NCBI GenBank assembly: GCA_008477525.1
Contig: SPDT01000013.1
Location: forward strand, 1,163,501 to 1,227,500
Direction of reading: 5' to 3'
DNA: 64,000 nt
From: Hypomyces perniciosus
Lineage: Eukaryota > Ascomycota > Sordariomycetes > Hypocreales > Hypocreaceae
How positions within the stretch are numbered: position 1 is the stretch's first letter; each line of letters begins with the position of its first letter. The position numbers were made by a program, and so were the translations under genes. Below, piece after piece: positions 22,301 to 33,930 of this stretch. Under the pieces are notes generated by a model, which searched no databases, was not told where the DNA came from, and saw nothing but the letters and a program-made list of their open reading frames with translations.

Positions 22301-25039
22301 TAGTATAAAAGACTAAGTTATATTAGTTTAAGTCTATTAAAAAAGACTGCTAAAATAACTATTAGAATTTTTAACTTTAATTCTATTAAAGAGACTAAAT
22401 TCCACTACCTAGTATATAATAAAGGAAAAGCTATTAAGAGGCTTAATTTAAAGCCAATTCTTAATCCACTAGCCTCTCTAGATTATCTAAAAGCTAATAC
22501 TTTCTTTATAAAGCCCCTATTAATCTTTTAATTATTAATAGAAAATCAAGATATAAGTAGCTATTCCTTTTAAGAGATTATTGTGGACCCACCCTTTTAG
22601 CTACTATATAAAGCTTTATAAATAGCCTGAAAACGCAGTATAATTGGTATCTTAAGGAATTTTATTATAATAGCAGAAAGGAAATTAATTAGGAACTTTA
22701 GACCTAGTTCTTTCCTTAGGAATTACATATTCCTATAGCAGCCCTTATATTTATAAACAGAATAGTTTAATAAAATGCTTTATTAGAGTTTTATTAAATA
22801 GGCTATAGGCTACTATTATAGCAGCTAACTTACTGCTATATCTCTAGAATTTTATTATTACTGCAGTTTTTAAATTAATTAACTATATAGCTATTATTAA
22901 TAGGGACTCCACTTTTTATTAAAAACTATATAAAGACCTAAACCTTAATAAAGATCATAAACCTAATCTGCGAAAATATAGGGTTATTAGCTTTTATTAT
23001 AAGGTATTTATTCTGTAAAAATAAAAGGCTAAGGGCTATAAATTAGCCCTTAAGACTAAAACTGGGAGACTACTAGCAGTTTTAGGTAGTAATACCTATC
23101 TTATCTATATTCTAACTAAATATATAGTCTTTAAATTGTCAACTATAAAGCTGTATAAAGATAAAATTCCTAAGCTTTAAATCCTAGAGTTTACTATAAG
23201 TTAGGATAATAAAGAATTAAAGGGAGAAGTAGAGCTAGATTCTATAAATTAAATAATTCCTAGCTCTTAGGATATTAATCCCTTACTCCTTAACCCTATT
23301 CTAAAGGGAGTATTTATTACTATTCCCCCTATTTCTAGTTTTATTCCTATACTAGTTATATAAGACTCTGCAGTTATAAAGGATCTTATAGATATAGATA
23401 TATCCTACTTTCTCTATAATAGCGTTAGAAAGCTAGCCTTTCTAGCTGCTGCAGTACAAGACCCTTAAACGCTTTAGTAAATGCTTTATAGTTTTAATAA
23501 AACTAAATAGCTAGCAGTAATTTATAGCGAATTTAACTAGCTAGTCAAACAATATACCTTTACTTTTATTAAGCGTAATAGTATTCTTAAAGGCAAAAAT
23601 CCTATTACTAGTCGATTAGTCTTAAAGACTAAGAAAGACTAGAATAATAAAATAGTTAAATTTAAAGCTAGGCTAGTTGCTAGGGGTTTCTAATAACTAG
23701 AAGGAATAGATTTTAACCAAACATTCGCCTTAACGGCTATTCCTTTTACCTGGCAGCTTCTATTAGCCCTAGCCATTATCTATAACTAGGAAATTGAATA
23801 AATTAACTTTATTAGTATATTCTTTAACGGGATACTTAAAGAAACTATCTTCTTTAACTTCCCTGAAGGATTTAAAGACTATACCAGTTAAGCTTCCTTT
23901 AAAATTAAGTCTATTTTTAGAAAGCTGGGTTATAACCTTAATATAGATTAGGTTATTTAATTACAGAAAGCTCTTTACAGCCTAAAACAGTCCCTTAAAG
24001 AATAGTAATAGGCTTTATAAGCTTTAGGAAATAAACTAGGATATAATCCTTTAATTTCTGACTCTGCTATTCTCTATAATCTAAATAATAGGATTTTTAT
24101 TATTATTTATATAGATAACTGTCTTTTTATTAGTCTAGATAAAGAAGCTATAGCCTAGCTAAAGCTAATACTAAGCTTTTTTAAGCTATTATTAGTATTA
24201 TTATCTACTTAACAATTTATACTCGAATAGATATTAGCTTTTTAGTCTAGTAGTTAGCTAGATAATTTTAAGGCCCTTATAAAGAGTATTTAAACGCAGC
24301 CTGCAACTTATTATAGTATTTAAATAGTACCTAGGACCTAGCTATTTAATATACTAGAAAATCTAGTCCTATACCTATTAGTTATTGCGATAGTGATTTT
24401 GCTGGGGATAAAGAATTAAGTAAATTAACTTATAGCTATATTATTATAGTTGCTAATAGGTCAATTAACTGGAAATTAAAAAAAGGCTTAACTATCTGTC
24501 TTTTTATACTAAAAGCAGAGTTTATAGCTTTTATAAAAGCTATTAAAGAGATTTAGTGGCTTATTGGCCTATATAAAGAGGTAGATCGACCAATTAAACA
24601 GCCAATCTCTTTACTTAACAATAATAAAAGTGCTATTTCTACCTTAAATAACCCTACCCTTTATAATCAAATAAAATACACTCTGTTATAGTTTAATTAT
24701 ATTAAGGAATAGGTTAAAAATAGCGTTATTACAGTCAGCTACCTGGAAACCAATAAAATGGTTACTAATGGGCTTACTAAGCCTCTTCCAGGTCTAAAAT
24801 TAAGGAACTTTGTAAGTTTCCTTAATCTCAAGCTTTTACTTAAGGTCTATACCTAAGGTTTTTATTCCCTTTCTTTTTTATAGCTATTAGTTATTTTAGC
24901 TATTAGTTATCTTAGTTATCCCTATTATTTTCAGCTATATTTAGCTATCCTTTTTATTGTTATATTCTAGTTACTTTCCTATATCTAGATCCTATATTTA
25001 CTTTAAAGTTATATAGGATAATATCTATTTTAGAGGGAG
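19329..25039 (+). mobile_element. Ty1/copia retrotransposon copy 2, internal region, RIP-degraded
   Basis: A nearly complete copia element lies between LTR B and LTR D and is interrupted by solo LTR C. In order on the + strand: gag-like text (about 19700-20950), integrase region (about 22200-23450), RT (TAIPFTWQLLLALAIIYNW at about 23740; KALYSLKQSLKEW-like block at about 23970; active-site equivalent IIYIDNCLFI at about 24110) and RNase H (SYCDSDFAGDKELSKLTYSY at about 24390, KAEFIAFIKAIKEI, GLTKPLPGL at about 24780). Stops stand where Gln is expected. No ORF survives. A polypurine stretch AGAGGGAG (25032-25039) precedes LTR D. Confidence 0.88.
20984..21561 (+). repeat. Solo copia family-1 LTR (copy C) nested in copy 2
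   Basis: A 578 bp LTR with intact TGTTAAAA/TTTTAACA ends, flanked by the perfect 5-bp target duplication AGTTA (20979-20983 and 21562-21566). It lies inside the coding region of copy 2, so it is younger than that element. It shares subfamily variants with copy E (43370). For example both read CTGGCTAGACCCGGAATTAG, and the sequence around the TTGGGTGCACCTT segment is shared. Confidence 0.95.
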
Positions 25040-25619
25040 TGTTAAAAAGGAGGGCTAAAAAGTAAGGATCTCTATATAATTAGGTAACCTTCCTATTCCG
25101 GCTAGACCTGGAATTAGGCCCGACGCTAGGACCGAGTTCCTAGAGGAACTTTAATGTAAGTCAGGAAATTTCTGTTATCTTTAACGATAACAATTAAGCT
25201 AGGATCAGTTACCCCGCCTACCCTACACTTAATATAATGGCCATAATGGCTATTGTGAAAAATCTGACTAAAATGGTTTCCTGTTTATATGGCCGTGAGT
25301 CGATTTGGATGATTTCCTATATAAATGAATGTTGCGGAAAATAAGAATGGGGCCACGAACCCAATTCTGCCGCCGCATTCCTATTATCTAGTCGGAGGAC
25401 TATTGTAGAAAACAAAGTATTGTTCTACAATCACTTCTATAACAGCCGCACATACACTAGATATTCTATAGCTTTCTAGCTATTAGTTTAGTTACAATTC
25501 AATTGTTTATCCATTGTTAACCCAATTAGACTCTCAGTCGTTTCCTTATTGCTGCGTTGTGTGCAGCTTCCTAGAAGCTACATATAAATGAGGTTCAGTA
25601 TAACCTCGTTATTTTAACA
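25040..25619 (+). repeat. Copia family-1 LTR (copy D, 3' LTR of copy 2)
   Basis: A 580 bp LTR with ends TGTTAAAA and TTTTAACA, closing copy 2. The 5 bp after it (ATATA) do not match the 5 bp before LTR B (TAATT), so the element as a whole has no visible target duplication. Confidence 0.88.
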
Positions 25620-27860
25620 ATATATATAAGAGTATATACTTATAGTCGATCTGTTTAGTACTATGAATTTATATATTCCTTGCAGTATATATTAGCTTCT
25701 TTAGTGCTTTAAAATTCAGATATCTTAATTGTAAGTATTAAAGATACTTAGAATTATTCTTTAAAAGTCGAGGATCTCTTAAGGGCTTATATGCGCGTTT
25801 AGCGCATTATATTTTTAGATTAAAAGTGATTTTAGGCATAAAAGTAGTGTAGTATAGTATTAGCTTAGCGTAATTATTTAAAAGATTAGTATAAGTAGAT
25901 CAAGGGTTATATTATCGGAAGATTAAGTTATATTTCCTTTAAAGGTTTACTATAATTATATTTTATTTAAGTGTTTTAAAACAGAAAGAGTAGTTATACT
26001 TTTAATACTATATATTGACTTTCTATAGCTTTACTTTTAATACTATATTTATATAAAAGCCCTCTATAACGATAATATCCTTTAATATAAGGTCTTTAGT
26101 CCGCGCACCTTTTATACTATTTATAAGCTTTTTAAGCTTATATATCCCTTTTTTAAGTACTTTAAAAGAGGTTGCACTGGCTTTAATTTTATTATTTAAT
26201 TCGCTTAGTATAAAGGTGTTTTGTTAAGGGTAACTGATATGCCTGTAACTAGCCTGATAGGTCCCGAGAGCTAGGCCCGATTAGGAAGGCTAGAAAATCG
26301 TTGGAAAACTAGTTAAATTAAGGAAAAAGGGGTATTAATAGCTGGAATCGCAGCCAAGATAGCTTTTTTCCTTTCTTTCTCTTTATCCAGCACTAGGTTA
26401 ACTATTACTGCAAATAATAATTACTTGAGTGGCTGATAGCTTTGTGGCTCTTATATTAGTCCTAGGGGCTGTCTTCTGTTGGTTTTTGTGTGTTTGGGCG
26501 TATTATTTCCTCCTCGACAAAGTGCTAGGTTTAAGTAGGTTTTTATTGTTTATTAGGTATATAGTGCTGCAGTTATTGAGGAGTATATTTATAAAAAGTA
26601 TATAAGCCTGTCTTTTAAGTATTAAGAAGATCCTTATATTTAGTTTAGGGGAATTAATTAAACTCGGGTTAATTAAAGCTGCAGTAAAGCTACCTAGATA
26701 ATTACTTTTCCCTTTTTATACTTTATTCTTTAGCTTTAAGTATAGACTTACCTATTTATTTATATATATATGCTTATAAACCTCTTTAATTTACTTAACT
26801 GTTAGTTATTTTTACTATAATAGGTTTTTCTCTTAATCTATATATATAATACTGTCTAGTAGTACTTAAATGCTTATTAATATCTGCAGTTATAGGGGTA
26901 TTTTTTACATTAATCGCCTACTTAATTAAAGTAGCCCTTTAAAGTAGTATATATACTGGGCTTTTTATTGCTATAGAAGTAATTAAGTATAGTATAGAAG
27001 TTATTAATGTATTTTATAAGAGATAAAATATTGTCTATATCTTTAGCCTCCTTTTCAGTAAGTTTATTATACTTACTAATAGCTTAGTTAAACGTAAAAT
27101 AGCTATTTACAGCTTTAAGGAAATTGAAAATAGCGCTATTCCTTTAAATGTTAACGATATTATATTTCGCTGTTAGTGTATAAGCCTTAAACTACTTATT
27201 ATACTAGTTATATAAGTTAATTCTTAAATTTTAGGCCTTTTTAAAAACTGCTTTATAGTTCCTCTAAGCGTTCTTTTAATGCTTAAAGCGCTTAGAGTTA
27301 AGGTCCTTTTTAATGCTTTAAAGAGTATATGTATAGTAATAGCTGTATATATTATTATTATTAAAGTTATCCGCTTAAAGGTTAGTTATACCTGAAAATG
27401 ATATGTTATTTAAGGTTATAGTTATAACAGCTATTGCAGGTTATTTCCTTTTCGCCGCTTACTGAGCAGTAGACGCTTATTCCTCTATAAGTATTAGATT
27501 ATAGATATTTAATGGAATAGTTTTCGATATCTATACATGGATAATATTATTCTTTTTCTGCTTATTTTTTACGGAAAATTAAATCTGCTATACTTTTTGG
27601 ATTATTATTTAATAGAGTGCTGTGATTATTTGGTTTATAGCAGTATCTTTATTGCCTGTAATCTTAAGGTTAAGCTTTTTAATTGCATCGCTCTGTATAG
27701 GTTGTTTAGGGAGCGGGAAGTGGTTATTTTTGTGATTAGGGCGATAAGGATTTATTTAGTGCTAGATCCCTTAGCTGTTAGCGTAGTGCTTAAAGACTCT
27801 GATCTATTTTACCTAGTCTTTTTTATTTTCAGCTTAAACGTAGTAGGCAGTTTATAGGAA
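25620..27860 (-). mobile_element. Reverse-strand copia remnant: gag, protease, pre-integrase region
   Basis: Read on the reverse strand from 27860 downwards: a gag-like region (about 27300-26700), then a retroviral-protease-like string CSTIYLINNKNLLKPSTL (about 26570-26530). After an LTR-like interruption come LKDIIVIEGFYINIVLKVKL and YLQLRYLNFKALKKL (GAG-pre-integrase block, about 25700). The same two blocks occur in element X (43960-44550), so this is a relative of the X/Y copia family. RT and RNase H are missing: the sequence stops at LTR D. All frames are full of RIP-type stops. The 106-codon + strand ORF at 27537-27857 is antisense to gag and not a gene. Confidence 0.6.
26222..26519. repeat. 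LTR-like insertion within the reverse-strand copia remnant
   Basis: A 298 bp block with ends TGTTAAGG and TCGACA that interrupts the protease region and is less AT-rich than its surroundings. It may be a solo LTR, but no target duplication could be matched and no second copy is present in the window. Confidence 0.35.
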
Positions 27861-28653
27861 TCTTTATTGGTGTCTATAATAATAGTGATGTGTGCTTAAA
27901 AATAACGACAAGCGAGTTTTTAGATATATTTTTATGCTTTTGGAAGCGATCCGGGCTTATAACTGTTATATAGCTACAAGCACCTTGCATTAAAGTATAA
28001 GATTGTGGCTTGAATTGTGTAAAAGTGTGTGCCTTAAGGGCCTTGCTAAATATGCATTGCATGACCCCTGTGATTATATAATGAAGCATCTAACCAATAA
28101 TGCTGTGCGCACTTTATCCTTGTACTTTGTGTATTATAGCTCCGGATATATAACCAGGCCTTAATGCATTCTTAACTATCGCTTTCTGTAAACCTTTAAG
28201 GCTTTATTACTCTTTACAGTACAATAATAATATTTACCTTAACTTGCCTTTCTATCTTATAATAATAGCAGTTAAATTTATAAGATTATTTGATAATTAA
28301 ATAAAATTTCAATTTAATTTTTTATATACAATTATATTAAAAGGTTTATTATTTATTCCTTATTTTTAAATATTATTATACTTTTATATAAAAATTAAAT
28401 AATAATGTTTTACTTGCAGCCTGAAATATCAAGGATGCAGCCAGTGATTGGCCGCTCTCTTCGCGAAAGGCGCAGGACATTATCAGGTATATGAATGTTA
28501 AAATCATTCATGGCGTTGTAGGATTTAGGTCACTTGCTGGAGGTCTCTATACTCTCGGCTGTGCCTGTAACCTCGTCTGTTACACGTGTCTTCGATAAGG
28601 TCTTGTAGGCACAGCGTACATTTAATTTGAACAATGTGACCGCTACGGCAGAG
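27861..28653. other. Transition from RIPed block to gene island
   Basis: AT-rich to about 28410 and then normal composition. The short reading frame starting at ATG 28435 and ending with a GTATAT donor-like site at about 28486 could be a first exon of the following gene, but the phases did not join to the acceptor candidates at 28608 and 28614, so it is not annotated as coding. Confidence 0.4.
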
Positions 28654-29187
28654 ATGAAAGCCCTCAAAGAAAACCAGATCCGACGGTCTAGCCTACTTGA
28701 AAAGATATCTGTTGCAGGGAGATATGGGCCATTGAGCGTCTATGGTGCGAGACTCCGGGTCGCGAGAGATGAATACAATAGGTTAGCGGCACAGGAAGAT
28801 GACCGGCTTCGTTTGAAGAAGAAAGATGCCCGTGACGAAGCTGCTTTCGTACGCCGTTGGCTACGGGATGTCAGGTCAATAGTCAGGTCTAGTATCACGC
28901 AGGTTACGCCCCAAGAGCTCAACGAGCAACAGTGGCAGAAGAAAGACCGCCGGGCTCACTTGGACAGCGCAGAGTTGCTATGTAATAGATATCGCATTTT
29001 TCGAGATCGTTGGCATCACGGGTGGTTATATGATAACCGCACTTGGGTCTCACAGGGCTACAATCCTACCCTAGTTGATGACAGTATCGACTTTGTGCTC
29101 ACAGAGGTCAAGGAACGCGCCGGGGGTCACAAGGAGCCGTCTCTTGCGGCTGACAGGCTGGAAATTACAGAAGAACGGTCTTTGTAG
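28654..29187 (+). CDS. Hypothetical protein, charged, helical
   Basis: The frame is open from 28609 (after a TAG) to the stop at 29185-29187. The first ATG is 28654, giving 177 codons; the upstream open codons include a CAG splice-acceptor-like site at 28614, so a 5' exon may be missing. The protein is rich in Arg, Glu, Asp and Lys, with long predicted-helical runs (for example DRLRLKKKDARDEAAFVRRW) and a Trp/Tyr-rich segment (RDRWHHGWLYDNRTW). No signal peptide or membrane segment is seen. I do not recognise the family. GC content is normal and there are no RIP-type stops, which supports a real or recently active gene. Confidence 0.45.
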   Translation: MKALKENQIRRSSLLEKISVAGRYGPLSVYGARLRVARDEYNRLAAQEDDRLRLKKKDARDEAAFVRRWLRDVRSIVRSSITQVTPQELNEQQWQKKDRRAHLDSAELLCNRYRIFRDRWHHGWLYDNRTWVSQGYNPTLVDDSIDFVLTEVKERAGGHKEPSLAADRLEITEERSL

Positions 29188-29811
29188 GGCTCAGAAAATG
29201 ATACATTTACTGTGAAGATAGAAGACTGGCCAGAGGCTAGATTTGAAGAGGAATTTGATACCCAAAATACCAGTCTTTGGCTTGGTGTCGGGCAGCGTAG
29301 AGCGGAGCCTAGCTCTCATTGATCCAGAGCGCGGCAGCGCTCTACACTTCAAGGGGCACGCTCGTAGCTATACATTAGGCCTCGGTTGAGGCATTTTCCC
29401 TATGTAGAAGAACAAGGCTCTTTGAACCCTCAATCCTATGCTTGAATGCGGGTGCCCGCGCGTTGTATGACACTTGGTGATGCAGGTGATAATGTGTTGC
29501 ACGAGCGCACCGCTAGACGCTTGTTTTGACCAAAACGGGGTCTTGTGCAGTTAGCCGGGGGAAAATGCGGCTTCTGTTTCCTTATAAATTTGCGGGGCTG
29601 CCAGGTATTTCAATTTTGCAAATCAGAGGGCTTTTACTAATCACTGACCCCCCCCATCTTAGTGAACACCCAAGACGGGGGACGAGATGGAGTCCTCCAT
29701 AGTGGCCTCTACGACAGGAGGCAGCCAGGCATTTCCAGTCTTCTTCTTCTTAACACAATTGTGCGGCAAGCGACAGTATAGAAAAAGTAGCACGATACGC
29801 ATTCAGCCCCA
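29188..29811. other. Intergenic region upstream of the hydrolase gene
   Basis: About 620 bases without a supported ORF. A C-run (about 29648-29655) and several A/C-rich stretches precede the start codon; no clear TATA box was found. Confidence 0.5.
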
Positions 29812-30963
29812 ATGGCCCCCAAGGATGCGACCCAGGCAGATTGCCTCGCCAAAATCGATGCAATACTTCAGCAAAGCGTCGCGGCTGGAGTACCCGGCCT
29901 CTCCGCGGCGATAACCTCAGCGCGCGGCCACTGGACCTTCACTGCAGGCGTGTCGGACCTGGAGAGCCGTCAGTCCATCGAGCCGACTCATATCTTTGGC
30001 GTCGGCAGCATCACTAAAGTGTTTATCGCCGTCGTCGTTTTCCAGCTCATTGAAGAGGGCAAGCTGCACTTGTCAGATACCGTCAGCAAGCTATTGGGTC
30101 CGGAGGTATATCACGACATCGACAACGCCGCCGAAGCGACCGTGGCCCTGCTCTTGAGTCATGAGACGGGCATCGACAACTGGGAAGACGATCCGACATG
30201 GATTAGGGAAGGGCGTGGCAGCAAGTTGGATCCAGCGCATAAATGGACCAAGATCGAGCCTCTGGATTACCTTCGCCGCCCGAGATTGACTGCCCCAGAT
30301 CGTGGCAATTGGTACTACGCTAACACCAACTACGAGCTCCTCGGCTTCATAATTGAAGCGGTCGCGCAGAACATTGCAGAGGCGGAGATCCGTCGGCGAA
30401 TCCTGGAGCCACTCGGCATGGAGCACACATTCCTGGAGGGCTTCGAACCGCAGAACCAAGGCACAATGCCACACCGGTATCATTTTGCAACGGAAAAGTA
30501 TTGCGAGACGGCGGGAATAAACCCAGCTTTTCCCAAGGTTCAAGACAGTAAGCTCATCGACTGTACCGCATCTAACCTCTCCGTTGAATGGACAGCCGGT
30601 GGCATGGTTTCCACGCCGTCTGATCTTATCAAGTTCGCCACCGCTATTCGCGACGGAAAACTGCTCAGTGCGGAATCGCTGGCAACCATGAAGGTGTGGC
30701 GAGCAACTTCGGACAAGGCCTCCGAGATGGGCCTTGGGATTTTCAGAACGCGGGACTCAGAGACCAATGCGTGGCTAGGCCATTTTGGCAGTGTGCTGGG
30801 CTTCACGGGGGCTATGTGGTGGAAGGAGGAGGGAGACTGTGCGATATCAGTGCTGGCTAACGTGGGGACCATGCATACCGGCAAGGTGCCTTCGAGTGCG
30901 GCGCATGTAGTTCTCGAGACTAAGCTCCGAGAGATCGCTGTCCAGTTAGCATGTGGGTGGTAG
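29812..30963 (+). CDS. Serine hydrolase of the beta-lactamase / penicillin-binding-protein fold
   Basis: An intact intronless gene of 383 codons, starting at the first ATG of the frame. The three signature elements of the class C beta-lactamase/esterase superfamily are present: S66-x-x-K69 in GVGSITKVF, Y169-A-N171 in WYYANTNYELLG, and H324-F-G326 in WLGHFGSVLGF (the KTG-box equivalent). Further family-typical strings are LLLSHETGI and EPLGMEHTFL. Length is standard. Fungal members act as esterases, transesterases or hydrolases in secondary metabolism as well as general serine hydrolases; antibiotic resistance should not be assumed. No signal peptide is visible (N-terminus MAPKDATQADCLAK), suggesting a cytosolic protein. 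Neighbouring AKR, P450, SDR and bZIP genes raise the possibility of a shared pathway. Confidence 0.9.
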   Translation: MAPKDATQADCLAKIDAILQQSVAAGVPGLSAAITSARGHWTFTAGVSDLESRQSIEPTHIFGVGSITKVFIAVVVFQLIEEGKLHLSDTVSKLLGPEVYHDIDNAAEATVALLLSHETGIDNWEDDPTWIREGRGSKLDPAHKWTKIEPLDYLRRPRLTAPDRGNWYYANTNYELLGFIIEAVAQNIAEAEIRRRILEPLGMEHTFLEGFEPQNQGTMPHRYHFATEKYCETAGINPAFPKVQDSKLIDCTASNLSVEWTAGGMVSTPSDLIKFATAIRDGKLLSAESLATMKVWRATSDKASEMGLGIFRTRDSETNAWLGHFGSVLGFTGAMWWKEEGDCAISVLANVGTMHTGKVPSSAAHVVLETKLREIAVQLACGW

Positions 30964-31849
30964 TTCTTAGTGTGTCTTTAATCTTTGATGCGTTTCTCTT
31001 CTTACTCTGCTGTCGAGATGAAGCTTGGTCAGTGTCCCTTGAACAGAGGACCAATTCCAGGGAATTCTATTTGGAAGTGTCTAAGAAGCGAGTCCTCTTT
31101 CTAAAACGTTTATCTAGCTTCATCCAGGTAGTTTGAAAACTTCGGGATACATCCTGCTGCTCGAGAACACCCTTATGATATTTATAAAGAAGAGTTATGA
31201 TTAGTTAGAAGGATATTGTGACTCCGCCATCGACTAAGCATCTTAAATGCGAGGTGACGCAGAGGCTTAATCAGGCAATGTTGCCCAGATGCGGGCCTAC
31301 GTGTTGCACAACGGACCGGTGAGAGGAGGATGTTTATTGAATATTATGGAGCAAGGTTGCTGTAATATAAGGCTTTGTCTTAGGCAGCAGGTGTTTCCGT
31401 ACGTAGTGTATTGTAAGTTGCTGGCATGCATGACAGACGGATGTAGCATATGTATTGCTCCAAGTGCGAGATGGATTAGGAATAGGGTAAGATGTCATGC
31501 TTTCTCTGCAATACGTTCATATGCCATATGACGAAGTTTTATATCAAATAGATTTTTGGCTCCATTGCAGCCTTTCAACCTCGTCATTGAGCTTTGTCCA
31601 GCAGGGATGCTTCCAAGAGGCAATTTAAAGCTTCTCTAACAAATTAAACAACTACCTTTGATCCACCCATAAATCAAAGTCTTCACATACACCACTAGCA
31701 ACTAGTTGCAATTATCGCACCAGTTAGGAAGCTCTACTCTTGCCAGGGCGAGAAACGAAGACTTGTCCGCGAATAGACTCTCTATTGCCACAGATAGGAC
31801 TAGCATTTACGAGCTCGAGGCGGGCTATCCCATCTCGTAGGTGACTTTC
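30964..31849. other. Intergenic region between hydrolase and AKR pseudogene (convergent)
   Basis: About 890 bases of normal composition with only short frames (the longest, at 31289-31531, has no recognisable content). No repeat copy or RNA gene recognised. Confidence 0.5.
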
Positions 31850-33107
31850 CTATCTCTCCATCAACGGGACAACCTCTTTCGGAACGTACAGCTCCTCAAG
31901 ATAGTCGATATGTTCTTTCATTAGCTTAATTCCAACAGTCGCTACTGCCTCATCTATCCGCTCCTTGCTAGTCAATCCAAGGATCGGATTAACACCGTCC
32001 TTACACAAGTTCCAGGCCGTTGCCACCTGCGCCATACTTAATCCTTTCTGTCGTGCCATCTCCTCCACACAGTCCACGATAGCTTTGTCCACATCTGTTT
32101 CGCGGTCCAGGAAAAAACTTGTCAGGGTTCGGTCTGAGGTCTCACGGATAGGGCAGCGCGAGTTCCAGGGCCGCGCGAGCATGCCGCGGGCTAACGGTGA
32201 CCACGGAATGATTCCCACACCGGTCTCGAGGCAATATGGGATCATTTCCCGCTCCTCTTCACGGCCGATCAAATTGTAGTAGTTTTGCATCAAAATGAAT
32301 TGGTGCCAGCCATTGCGGCTGGCGACATTCTGAAGGGCCTGGAATTCCCAAGCTGCCATCTGTAATAGTGGGTGTATGATCAGTTGTCCGTCTTCCTACA
32401 TTGCAGGCGATAAGGAGAAGACACGAAGGGAATAGACGCACCGAGCTGGCGCCAATGTACCGCAATTTCCCGATTTCAACAACATCATTCAGGGCCATCA
32501 TTATTTCCTCGTTTGGAACACTGCTATCCAACCGATGGGTTGTAGTACGTCAATATAATTCCCGAGCCGCGTCACACTCGCATCAACCGCGTCGAAAATG
32601 TGTTTTCTAGACAGCCCGCCCAGATTAACCCACTCAGGCGTATCCTGCTTGTGAAAACCTGCGATGCTCCGCTGTTCACCACTCTCATCAACGCCAAAGA
32701 AGCACTTGATCATGATGACGATGCGGGAGCGTGGAATAGAATACTTCCACAAGGCTTTTCCGATGAGTTCTTCGAGAGGCCATTGGAATAACTATCAGCC
32801 TGTGGGGCATCGTTGATATTAGACAGAACTATGAGGTTATAGATATCTTAGCAAAAGAAGATCCCTACTCACCGTATCCCAGGTATTAATGCGCTTTTTG
32901 AACGCATACTCTAGCAAGGGCAGAGCCTTGTCCTCGTTCAGCACCCAGTCTTGCCACTTGTTCGTCCCGAACGACATTGTACCCAAGATTATTTTGGATA
33001 TCTTGAGCCCAGATTTTCCAATGCTATTTAACGGACGTAGAAGAATCAGTATGGTGAAGGCGCTTTGAAGGCATTACATACCGGACGTATTCCATTGTAG
33101 CTGTCAT
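31850..33107 (-). pseudogene. Aldo-keto reductase gene with two single-base frameshifts
   Basis: A four-exon gene, complement(31850..32359, 32442..32799, 32873..33023, 33082..33107). Introns are 82, 73 and 58 bp with GTGCGT, GTGAGT and GTATGT donors. The start at 33107 gives a product beginning MTATMEYVR. The product matches yeast-AAD-like NADPH aldo-keto reductases: SKIILGTMSFG, INTWDTADSYSNG (catalytic Asp and Tyr), IVIMIKCFFG (catalytic Lys), HRLDSSVPNEEIMMAL (catalytic His), GKLRYIGASS, and SPLARGMLARPW. The exons total 1045 nt, two short of 349 codons. One base is missing near 32780 (between SNG and EELIGKAL) and one near 32536 (between DVLQ and HRLD). All splice sites and the catalytic tetrad are otherwise preserved, so inactivation is recent or the losses are assembly errors. 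The MIKCFF block has Ile where Thr is usual. Confidence 0.85.
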
Positions 33108-33930
33108 ATCCTTGATAAATGTTGATAAGGGTCTTGGGTTCGGATCAAGTACTCTGTAGACGCCTGAAATTATAAATTGATTCTTGGGAGAAGGAAAAGC
33201 AGCGGGGTAGAGATTCTTAGCCTTTATTAGAGAAGAATAAACCAGACCCAAGATGTATCCCGGGCAGAACTCTTAACTCCGGTCGTAACATCCTGTTGTA
33301 AAATCCGGGTGAATAGCTTATTTGGGTCCCATTTGGGCTTGTATCTCTATCATTATGTCACGGGCTGTACCGATATGGGGATACGGCACAGCCGTATCCG
33401 GTATCTAGAGAAGCCGGCCTACCTGCAATCGATAACAGCTTCATCTCGCTTGCGATAGCATAGCAGCGATAAGGCCTCTAAATGACAGCGAAATCGCGGC
33501 GACTGAGGAGGGAGGAGACTGTTCTTGTTCCTTAGTCCTAGAGAGAAAATTCTAGAGCCCACTCCTGTTGAATAAACACGAGGCCAGCCTTTCACATATT
33601 ACGCATATGCGGGCCCGAGGCCTATGACGCGGCTGCTCATAGTCCTCTAAGAGCCTTTAGGCCCTTTGAACCCCTATAGAATATCAAGCTATAACTAGCT
33701 ATCTAGTACCAAGTATAAAAGGAATTATAAGAGATAGTGTTTTCTGTTATGTTTTATATAGCTACAAGGGAAGATTGGCAAATCTGTGCTTGCCAAGGTG
33801 TTTTGCCATCAGCCTGGGGATCGCATCGGAAGATGCCGTCCGTCTTTGGATACTTGTGAAAAATTACTAATTAGGAGAGGCAATCCTTCGTCCTGCCAAG
33901 TATATTCTGTTGACAGACAATCTCTTGTCC
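33108..33930. other. Intergenic region upstream of the AKR pseudogene
   Basis: No supported ORF. It contains one copy of a ~67 bp dispersed repeat (33685-33751) whose second copy is at 37293-37362. Confidence 0.5.
33685..33751 (+). repeat. Dispersed direct repeat, copy 1
   Basis: Starts CAAGCTATAACTAGCTATCT and continues through GAGATAGTGTTTTCTGTTATG. It matches 37293-37362 with scattered substitutions and small indels. The two copies bracket the MITE and the P450 gene. Confidence 0.65.

Noticed and set aside
26222..26519. Target duplication for the LTR-like block
   Set aside because: Flanking 5-mers TGTTT and AAGTG do not match in any register tried, so a solo-LTR claim was kept at low confidence.
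27537..27857. 106-codon hydrophobic open frame
   Set aside because: Antisense to the copia gag-like region; no start context, no homology recognised.
31289..31531. 80-codon open frame after the hydrolase gene
   Set aside because: No family features; typical chance length in this composition.
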